Source of the DNA: CAYGZM01 sp964354365
GTDB taxonomy: Bacteria; Planctomycetota; Phycisphaerae; Sedimentisphaerales; Anaerobacaceae
DNA length: 6,771 nucleotides
Direction of reading: 5' to 3'
NCBI GenBank assembly: GCA_964354365.1
Contig: CAYGZM010000177.1
Location: 1 to 6,771 of the forward strand
Position 1 is the stretch's first letter; the number at the start of each line of letters is the position of its first letter. Positions 1-6,600 of this stretch are shown here, in pieces. Under the pieces are notes generated by a model, which saw only the letters and a program-made list of their open reading frames with translations, made no database searches and was not told where the DNA came from. A program made the translations under genes and the position numbers.

Positions 1-196
1 CATTATTGATGCGACTGCTCATCCTGCGACGTGGGACGATGCTGCGAGCTGGCGGCCAGCCGCCCCCACCCCCGGCGCGCCATAACAATACGATAACAGC
101 GGCCAAGATACCGGGCTGCTCGCTTGGATCTGTCCGTACAGAGGTTTCTTATGCGCCGCGCAGTGGGCCTGCTTGGATAGAGAATCCTGACCATCC

Positions 197-213
197 GCCC
201 TCAATCTGAGGGC
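197..213 (+). terminator. Perfect 7-bp hairpin, possible terminator of an upstream gene
   Basis: The arms GCCCTCA and TGAGGGC are exact reverse complements separated by the 3-nt loop ATC, so the stem is 7 bp with 5 G-C pairs. It lies about 110 nt after the TAA at 83-85 and about 140 nt before the predicted promoter, which suits a boundary between transcription units. No T-run follows on the + strand, so it is not a classical intrinsic terminator. It may instead be an RNA-stabilising hairpin or a protein-binding palindrome. Confidence 0.25.
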
Positions 214-345
214 AGTTCATCCTGATATTCCGTGGGGGGCGCTCATTCCATCAGCGCCAGGACCAATCACAGGCGCCTTTCCCGAGGGAAAAAAGCCAGG
301 GCAATATCGGTGTTGGCGTTGCCGCTGTCTTTTGAAGAGGAGTAA

Positions 346-400
346 CGGTCCTATTGCCTGCGGCGGGCTATTCGGCTATTATTAAGGCCGGTCCTGTTGC
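346..400. repeat. Pair of 12-bp direct repeats flanking the promoter
   Basis: CGGTCCTATTGC at 346-357 recurs as CGGTCCTGTTGC at 389-400, with 11 of 12 bases identical. The copies start 43 bp apart, close to four turns of the DNA helix, so both would face the same side. The first copy covers the first half of the predicted -35 box and the second covers the expected transcription start. This is the arrangement expected of a two-site operator. That role is inferred; no regulator gene lies in the window. Confidence 0.4.
354..382 (+). promoter_or_regulatory. Sigma70-like promoter of the four-gene operon
   Basis: A -35 box TTGCCT (354-359, 4 of 6 matches to TTGACA) is separated by exactly 17 nt from a -10 box TATTAT (377-382, 5 of 6 matches to TATAAT). 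Transcription would start near 388-390, leaving a leader of about 42 nt before the preferred GTG start at 431. The -10 box overlaps the second copy of a short tandem direct repeat, GGCTATT (366-372 and 374-380). It is the best promoter-like pair in the leader, and no comparable gap exists later in the operon, so it probably drives all four genes. Confidence 0.4.
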
Positions 401-420
401 GATGTTATGATTTGTGACAC

Positions 421-424
421 GGAG
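421..424 (+). promoter_or_regulatory. Ribosome binding site that favours the GTG start at 431
   Basis: GGAG sits 6 nt before GTG 431, ideal Shine-Dalgarno spacing. The in-frame ATG at 407 has no purine-rich stretch at a suitable distance. The site also lies inside the longer reading of the gene, so it argues for the shorter protein. Confidence 0.5.
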
Positions 425-430
425 ATAGCT

Positions 431-1630
431 GTGGGTACGGCGACCAAGACGATTCTGGCGGTTGTTGGGCTGATTGGAGTTTGCACAGTCCTTGTGGTGC
501 TGTTGATTCGTCGAGGTGAAGTTACCAGGCCCAAAGAGGCGGCCGCCCCTGTTCAGCCGACCGTGGTTGCCCGGGGGCAGGATAGCTGGCCTATGTTTCG
601 CGGGGGGCGGCAGCAGCTCGGCAGGGCAGCGGGCAGCTTGCCGGATTCGCTGTCGCTTGCCTGGAAGTTCAAGACCGGCGGACAGATCAAGTCATCGCCG
701 GCAATAGACAACGGCCTTGTCTTTGTTGGTTCAGCCGACGCGAATGTCTATGCGGTCGATCTCGAAAGCGGAGAAGAAATCTGGGCGTACCGAGCCGGCG
801 ATTCGATAGAGGCTGGGCCGTGTGTGGTTGGCGGTTCGGTTTTCATAGGGTCGCTGGACGGCTACATACATGCGATTGATGCCAACAGCGGCTCCTTCAA
901 ATGGAAGCAAAAGACCGATTCACAAATATCAGGCTCAGCCAACTGGACACCCTCGCCGGACGGCCGGGGCGTATGGATATTAGTGGGCAGCTACGACAAC
1001 AGTGTATATTGCCTCAATTCGACCGACGGCAAGGTCGTCTGGACCTACCAGACCGGCAACTACATAAACGGCTCGCCTGCGGTCGATGGGGGCACAGCGG
1101 TATTCGGCGGCTGCGATTCGATCATCCACGTTGTGTCTCTGGCGGACGGGAAGAAGCTCAAAGAAATCGAAACCGGCTCGTACATCGCCGCCTCCGCAGC
1201 CTTTCTTGATGGGCAGGTATATGTCGGCAATTACGAGAGCGAATTCATCAAGGCCGACGTTGCCGCCGGCAAGGTCCTCTGGAGATATGAGTGTGGCGAT
1301 GCGATCTTCTCATCGCCTGCTGTGGGTGACGACGTTGTTGTGTTCGGGGCCAGAGACAAACGCGTGCACTGTGTCGGGCGCCGGAGCGGCAAAGTGGTTT
1401 GGACGTTTGAGACATTGGGCAGCGTCGATAGCTCGCCGGCGATTTGCGGCGACAAGGTGATTGTCGGCTCGGAGGACGGGCGGCTTTATATGATAAGGCT
1501 CTCAGACGGCGGCAAGGTCTGGTCTTACGAGATCGGCAGGCCTGTTACATCTTCTCCCGCCGTGGCCAAAGGGATGGTTGTCGTCGGCAGTGACGACGGC
1601 TGTTTGTATGCTTTCGGTGCAAAACCGTAG
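431..1630 (+). CDS. Membrane-anchored PQQ-like (BamB-type) eight-bladed beta-propeller protein
   Basis: This 399-residue protein is probably held on the outer face of the inner membrane, where it would act as a binding scaffold. Residues 8-26 are an uncleaved-looking hydrophobic anchor (start ILAVVGLIGV) followed by RR, with no lipobox. A short linker leads to DSWPMFRGG (51-59), an opening typical of planctomycete propeller proteins. Eight repeats of about 40 residues follow, starting at W78, W118, W158, W204, K244, W284, W324 and W364. Each has the pattern W-x-(Y/F)-x-x-G ... SSPAV ... V(Y/F)VGS-x-D-x-x-(V/L)Y ... G-K. Repeat 3 carries about 6 extra residues (near 172-177) and repeat 5 has lost the lead Trp. 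Eight blades match BamB and the PF13360 family; I see no quinoprotein dehydrogenase catalytic domain, so an enzyme is unlikely. GTG 431 was chosen for its GGAG site; ATG 407 would add eight residues including two acids before the anchor. The next gene begins 17 nt downstream. Ligand unknown. Confidence 0.85.
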   Translation: MGTATKTILAVVGLIGVCTVLVVLLIRRGEVTRPKEAAAPVQPTVVARGQDSWPMFRGGRQQLGRAAGSLPDSLSLAWKFKTGGQIKSSPAIDNGLVFVGSADANVYAVDLESGEEIWAYRAGDSIEAGPCVVGGSVFIGSLDGYIHAIDANSGSFKWKQKTDSQISGSANWTPSPDGRGVWILVGSYDNSVYCLNSTDGKVVWTYQTGNYINGSPAVDGGTAVFGGCDSIIHVVSLADGKKLKEIETGSYIAASAAFLDGQVYVGNYESEFIKADVAAGKVLWRYECGDAIFSSPAVGDDVVVFGARDKRVHCVGRRSGKVVWTFETLGSVDSSPAICGDKVIVGSEDGRLYMIRLSDGGKVWSYEIGRPVTSSPAVAKGMVVVGSDDGCLYAFGAKP

Positions 1631-1647
1631 AGTCGCAGAGCGTATCC

Positions 1648-2955
1648 ATGAGAATTGTGCAGATAACACCGAGCGCCGGAGACAGCTTCTACTGCGAGAA
1701 CTGTCTGCGCGATATCGGCCTGGTCAGGGCGATGCGGAAGCTCGGGCACGATGTCATTATGGTCCCGTTGTATCTGCCGCTGCCCGCTCAGAAGGGCGAA
1801 GCGATAAGCAGTGCTCCGATTTTTTTCGGGGGCATCAACGTATATCTTCAGCAGAAGTCCTCGCTTTTCAGAAAGACGCCTCGCTGGATCGACCGATTGT
1901 TTGATTCGCCCCGGCTCTTGCGCTGGGTAGGCCGCAAGGCGGGGATGACCAGCGCGAATGATCTTGGCAGGACCACAATATCGATGCTGCAGGGGGAGGA
2001 CGGCCGACAGGTTAAGGAGCTGGACAGACTCGTGGACTGGCTGGGCGGTGAGAACAATAAGGCCGACGTAATCTGTCTGTCGAATGTTCTTCTGGCGGGT
2101 TTGGCAAGACGCATCAAGGAGAAGCTTGGCGTGCCGATTGTTTGCCTTCTCCAGGATGAGCACGGCTTTCTCGACGGACTGGCGCAGCCTTATTCAGACC
2201 AGGCCTGGGAGATACTTGCGCAGCGGTCGCAGGATGTGGATGCGTTTATCGCTGTGAGCAGGTTCTACGCCGATTTTATGCGGCAAAGGCTGAAGCTTGA
2301 CGCAGGCCGGATGCGCGTTGGGTATGTGGGCATTTTGTTGGAGGGACACTGCCCGCGGCGAAGCGAACCGCAGATGCCCACCATTGGTTTCCTTTCGCAG
2401 ATGTGTTCCGACAAGGGCTTGGATACCTTGGTCGATGCGTTCGTCATACTGAAGAAGAAGGGCGAATTGAAGAATGCCAGACTGCGAATAGCCGGCGGTC
2501 ACAGCGCAAGTGACAGGGTGTTCCTCGAAGGGATTCGAGATAAGCTGGTCTCTTGCGGTCTGGCCGGTGATGTGGAGTTTCTGACGGATTTCGACCATGC
2601 CGCCAAACTCGATTTTCTCAGGTCCCTTTCGGTATTATCTGTGCCCGAGAAGCGGCCTGCGGCTTATGGATTGTATGTGCTTGAGGCCCTTGCGGCGGGA
2701 GTGCCCGTGGTGCAGCCGAACCACGGTGTCTTTCCGGAGCTGCATCAGATGACCGGCGGAGCAGTGCTCTTTGAACCCAATAATACGGCTGACCTGGCCC
2801 GTGCGCTTGAGCGATTGCTCCTTGACCCGGACCGCGCAAGACAGCTCGGGCAAAATGGGCAAAAAGCCGTCTTTGAGAAATTCAATATCGAGCAAACAGC
2901 CCGGCAAATCGTGCGTATATACGAGGAAGTCTTACAGAATTTTCCGCGAGGATGA
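1648..2955 (+). CDS. GT4-family (GT-B fold) glycosyltransferase with a degenerate donor site
   Basis: This 435-residue cytoplasmic protein has the two Rossmann-like halves of GT-B enzymes that move a sugar from a nucleotide donor. The N-terminal half starts MRIVQITPSAGDSFYCENC, with the pair C16/C19 where most GT4 proteins have a glycine-rich loop, then LGHDVIMVPLYLPL. It also includes LLQDEHGFLDGL and FIAVSRFYADFM. The C-terminal half shows IGFLSQMCSDKG (246-257), RLRIAGG, and PEKRPAAYGLYVLEALAAG (333-351), and ends in a helix typical of the family. Two expected residues differ: the Arg five before K256 is Q251, and the first Glu of the E-x7-E motif is A338. K256 and E346 remain. The enzyme may use an unusual donor or be a non-catalytic relative. 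The shape and the 'YC..CLRD' start match a GT4 subgroup I know from Planctomycetes. ATG 1648 has only a weak AGAG site; the gene overlaps the ATPase by 4 bp. Acceptor and sugar are unknown. Confidence 0.88.
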   Translation: MRIVQITPSAGDSFYCENCLRDIGLVRAMRKLGHDVIMVPLYLPLPAQKGEAISSAPIFFGGINVYLQQKSSLFRKTPRWIDRLFDSPRLLRWVGRKAGMTSANDLGRTTISMLQGEDGRQVKELDRLVDWLGGENNKADVICLSNVLLAGLARRIKEKLGVPIVCLLQDEHGFLDGLAQPYSDQAWEILAQRSQDVDAFIAVSRFYADFMRQRLKLDAGRMRVGYVGILLEGHCPRRSEPQMPTIGFLSQMCSDKGLDTLVDAFVILKKKGELKNARLRIAGGHSASDRVFLEGIRDKLVSCGLAGDVEFLTDFDHAAKLDFLRSLSVLSVPEKRPAAYGLYVLEALAAGVPVVQPNHGVFPELHQMTGGAVLFEPNNTADLARALERLLLDPDRARQLGQNGQKAVFEKFNIEQTARQIVRIYEEVLQNFPRG

Positions 2956-3647
2956 CTATGCTTGAGCTTGTCAACGTGGCCAAGAGTTATGAATCACCCG
3001 GCGACAAGGCAGGTCTGTGTGTCCTGAAGGATATTACTCTCAAGCTCGAACGGGGGCAGTCCCTTGTCATAGTCGGGCCGTCGGGCAGCGGCAAGAGCAC
3101 GCTGCTCAATATAATTGGCGCCCTCGACCGTCCCTCGGCAGGACAAGTATTGTTCGACGGCAGGAATCTTGCCGACCTGGACGATGTTGCGCTTGCCCGC
3201 ATTCGCAATAAGGAAATTGGCTTTGTTTTCCAGTTGCATCATTTGTTGGGCCAGTGCACGGTGCTCGAAAATGTCCTGGTGCCGACCCTTGTGGATAATA
3301 GCCGCCCTTCAAAGAGAGAAATCCAGAAACGCGCGGCCGGCCTTCTGGAGCGTGTGGGGCTTGGCGACCATTTACTGCATCGCCCGGGCGAGCTTTCCGG
3401 GGGACAGCGCCAGCGGGTGGCGGTTGTAAGGGCCTTGATCAATCGGCCCAGGCTGCTGCTTGCCGATGAGCCGACCGGCTCGCTGGATGAAGACTCCTCG
3501 CGGAACATAGCCGATCTGCTGGTCGAATTGAACCTAAGCGAGCGGATCGCGATGGTCGCGGTGACACATTCGCTGAAGCTCGCCGAGCGCATCGGGCGCG
3601 TAATGGAATTGAGCGACGGCCTCTTGAAGAGCAGGAGCGGGACATGA
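2952..3647 (+). CDS. ABC transporter ATP-binding protein, LolD/MacB type
   Basis: This 231-residue protein is the cytoplasmic motor that binds and hydrolyses ATP for the permease encoded next. All motifs are intact: Walker A GPSGSGKST (42-50), Q-loop Q94 in FVFQ, signature LSGGQ (148-152), Walker B LLLADEP with E173, D-loop SLDE (177-180) and switch H206. The stretch LHHLLGQCTVLENV (95-108) and the ending RVMELSDGLL resemble LolD of the lipoprotein-release system more than FtsE, and the length fits. The symbol lolD is withheld because the partner is not a LolC/E-sized permease. The start overlaps the previous stop as ATGA, so translation is probably coupled. GAGG directly abuts ATG 2952 but stands 6 nt before a second in-frame ATG at 2958, so the real protein may begin MLELVNV, two residues shorter. 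It should form a dimer on the permease. Confidence 0.93.
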   Translation: MTMLELVNVAKSYESPGDKAGLCVLKDITLKLERGQSLVIVGPSGSGKSTLLNIIGALDRPSAGQVLFDGRNLADLDDVALARIRNKEIGFVFQLHHLLGQCTVLENVLVPTLVDNSRPSKREIQKRAAGLLERVGLGDHLLHRPGELSGGQRQRVAVVRALINRPRLLLADEPTGSLDEDSSRNIADLLVELNLSERIAMVAVTHSLKLAERIGRVMELSDGLLKSRSGT

Positions 3648-6600
3648 GCTTGTGGAGACTCGTCAAGAGAAGCCTGACCTTCTACTGGCGGACGAACCTG
3701 GGGGTCCTCCTTGCCGTTACTGTGAGCACCGCGGTGCTGACGGGCGCTCTGGTCGTGGGCGACTCGGTGCGTCACAGCCTTATGATGATGGTAAAGGACC
3801 GATTGGGCGCGGCGGAGCTTGTCTTAGTCTCGCAGAACCGGTTCTTCAGAGCCAAATTGGCCGACGAGCTGGCGGGTGAGCTGAATACTACGGTTGCACC
3901 GGTCCTGCAGTTGCGCGGCCTGGTTGCCAACAGCGAGGGGACGAGACTGGCCAACAGGGTCGAGGTGCTCGGTGTTGACGAGCGTTTTTTCGAGATCGGA
4001 GCCAAAGGAGATGTGGAGTCGTTTTGGCAGGATTGGAGCGAGGGGGTCGTTCTGAACGAGCCGTTGGCGCAGAGGCTGGGCGCCGGACTCGGCGATGAAG
4101 TCAAGCTGCGGATAGAAAGACCCGGCCTGATGCCGCGAGAGGCGCCTTTGACGCCGGATTCGGATCTGTCTGTTTTCTTTCGGCCTAGGGTCAAGGCGGT
4201 CGCCGGGAAATCACAATTCGGCCGGTTTAGCCTGCAGGCCAATCAGGTTGCGCCGCTGAACGTCTTTGTGCCGATCCGATGGCTGCAGGAGAACCTCGGC
4301 CAAGCCGGCCAGGCCAATATGCTCCTGGTCGCTGCGAGTGCGAAGAACGGCACAACCGTCGAAAAGGCTAATGCGGCTGTCACGAAGCGGTGGCGGCTTG
4401 CAGACGCCGGCCTTGAGCTTCGCAAACTGGATAAGCAAGGTGTGCTGGAGCTGCGCAGCAGCAGGATATTCATCGACGAGCCTCTCGCGGATGCTGCCGT
4501 CGGAGCCGACCGGAACGCTGTTGGAATCCTGACATATTTCGTCAACGAACTGCGTCTTGGCGACAAAGTGACTCCGTATTCGATAGTAACTGCCATGGCG
4601 CCGTCGGCGGGTGGAATCAGCTTCGTCCCTGACGATATGCAGGACGACGAAATTCTAATTAACCAGTGGCTCGCCGACGACTTAGGGGCCAAGGCGCCCG
4701 ATTCGATAGAGCTTACCTACTCTGTTCTTGGGCCGATGAGGAAACTCCAGGAGGCAAAATCAAGTTTCAAGGTCCGTGGAATACTACCGATGGACGGGCC
4801 CTCGGCGGACCCGAATCTGATGCCGGATTATCCGGGCCTTGCCGATGTCAATAATTGTAGAGACTGGAAGCCGGGAATCACTATCGACCTGGACAAGATA
4901 CGCGACAAGGACGAGGAGTACTGGGACACGTATCGCGGCGCGCCCAAGGCGTTCGTTACGCTGAAGGCCGGCCAGGCTATGTGGGCGAACAGGTACGGGA
5001 ATATGACGGCAGTGCGCTACCCGCTGAGCAGCGGGGCCGAGGAAAATATTGCGGACAAGCCCGCCGGTTCTTTGGCGGGCAAGCTGCTCAGCGCGGTTGA
5101 TCCTGCTTCGGTGGGCTTGTTCTTTCAGCCTGTGCGTCAGCGCGGCGACAAGGCGGGGGCCGAATCGAGCTATTTCGGATGGCTCTTTCTGGGCCTGAGT
5201 ATGTTTCTTATCGTTGCAGCGGTTGTTTTGACGGGCCTTCTGTTTGCATTCGGCGCCGAAAGCCGCAGCGAGCAGGTTGGAATGTTTCTCGCGGTGGGAT
5301 TCACGCCGGAGCTGGTCAGGCGGCTGCTGCTGATCGAAGGCGGGCTGGTCGCGCTGGCTGGGGCTATTGCGGGGACGGGAGCGGCGCTGCTCTATACAAA
5401 GGCTATGATGTATGCACTCTCTGCGGCGGCAAGCGGCTCGGCGATGTACTTCTATGCCAGGCCGATTACCCTGGTTGCAGGGGCGCTCTCGGCGGTGGTT
5501 ATTTCACTTTTTGCGATATGGCTGACATTGCACAAGCAGGCATCGCGGCCCGCCCGTGAGCTTCTTGCCGGCGTGGCGCAATGGCAGTTCAGCACGGGCA
5601 GCTACGTTTCGCGAGGCAGGGTCGGACTTGCCGTTGTGGTGGTTGCGACGGCGGGGGCGTTGGTGCTGCTCGCCTTCGTGGGCAGCAGTGACAGCGGCGT
5701 AGTTGCCGGGGCGTTTTTTGGGGCGGGGGCCTTGCTCCTGACCGCCGGGCTTGCATTGGTCGGGGCCTTGCTGAAAATGATAGGCGGAAGCTGGAAGACG
5801 CCGATGCTGTCACTGGCCGGCCTGGGGCTGCGCAATTCGACAAGAAGAAGCGGGCGGAGCCTGGCGGTGGTGGCCCTGCTTGCCTGCGGCATCTTCCTGG
5901 TTATTTCGGTCAATGCGTTCAGGCAGGATCCTTTGGCCGGCGCCGACGGACGCGGCTCGGGTACGGGGGGATTCGCGCTGTATGGAGAATCGGCCATAGG
6001 AATTCTCCACGACCTGAACAGCGCTTCCGGGCGCAAATCGCTGGGTGTCGATAGCGGTGTTCTTGAAGGCGTTGATGTGGTTCAGTTGCGCGTACACGAG
6101 GGGGACGATGCGAGCTGTTTCAACCTCAATCGGGCGCAGACGCCGCGTTTGCTGGCTGTCCAGCCGAGCCAATTGCGTAATCGCGGGTCATTTAGCTTTA
6201 CCGCGGCAGAATCCGGTGCTGACGTTGGCATCGGCTGGGGCCTCCTTAACGAAAACAAAGCCAGGGATATCGTGCCGGCGGTTGGCGACTACGCGACTAT
6301 CAAGTGGGCGATGGGCAAGTCTCTCGGGGACGATGTCGAATATAGTGACGAAAAGGGGCGCAAATTCAAAGTCCGCCTGGTTGGAATGATAGAGAGCTCG
6401 ATCTTCCAGGGCGGCCTTATTATTGCGGAGGACCGGTTTGTGGAGCGATTCCCCTCGGAGGATGGCTACCGGGTGTTTCTTGTCGATGCTCCGCAGGGTA
6501 AGGTCGATGCGGCGGCGGACTACCTGTCTGCGCGATTGACGGACTTTGGATTGGGACTTACATCGGCTAAGCAGCGTCTGGCGGCCTTCAGTGAGGTTGA

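Larger units (their letters stand above)
1..406. other. Gene-poor leader region upstream of the operon
   Basis: I see no convincing gene in these 406 bases. All three frames on both strands are broken or carry short ORFs of low-complexity, Pro/Arg-rich composition that overlap one another. One + frame is open from the left edge to a TAA at 83-85 and could be the last 27 codons of an upstream gene. Its ending is Trp-, Ala- and Pro-rich and I do not recognise it. The rest holds regulatory-looking structure: a perfect hairpin at 197-213, a 6-bp inverted repeat (238-243 with 253-258, 9-nt loop), an 8-bp palindrome (271-278), a TTTCCC/GGGAAA inverted repeat (278-291), a promoter (354-382) and a pair of direct repeats (346-400). 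No tRNA, CRISPR or riboswitch consensus could be recognised by eye. Confidence 0.6.

Noticed and set aside
1..194. Minus-strand frame open to the left edge, with a hydrophobic stretch (ILAAVIVLLW) and ATG at 22-20
   Set aside because: It could be the start of a divergent gene, but about 50 codons with a glycine run and no ribosome binding site are not enough to call.
6..209. Short ORFs on both strands in the leader (61-67 codons)
   Set aside because: They overlap each other in opposite directions and read as Pro- or Arg-rich low-complexity protein with no ribosome binding site or motif.
286..345. Resemblance to a cyclic di-GMP (GEMM) riboswitch around AAAAGCCAGGGCAA
   Set aside because: Only this short word is similar; the second conserved part of that riboswitch is absent downstream.
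431..1630. Reading the propeller gene as a PQQ-dependent dehydrogenase
   Set aside because: The repeats match the PQQ-like family, but there is no cytochrome domain, the length is short, and no quinone or metal site motif is visible.
1525..2163. 212-codon ORF on the minus strand
   Set aside because: It lies antisense across the end of the propeller gene and the start of the glycosyltransferase, both strongly supported, and its translation shows no recognisable motif.
3239..3775. 178-codon ORF on the minus strand
   Set aside because: It is antisense to the ATPase and the permease start; its Ser/Arg-rich composition is what the reverse strand of GC-rich coding DNA gives.
3772..4692. Two overlapping minus-strand ORFs of about 150 codons
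   Set aside because: Both are antisense to the permease, whose + frame is unbroken with coherent membrane segments; their Ser/Ala-rich sequences look like shadows.
5589..6172. Apparent minus-strand ORFs under the permease C-terminal half
   Set aside because: They are antisense to a continuous coding frame that carries two FtsX coupling motifs, and they have no family resemblance.
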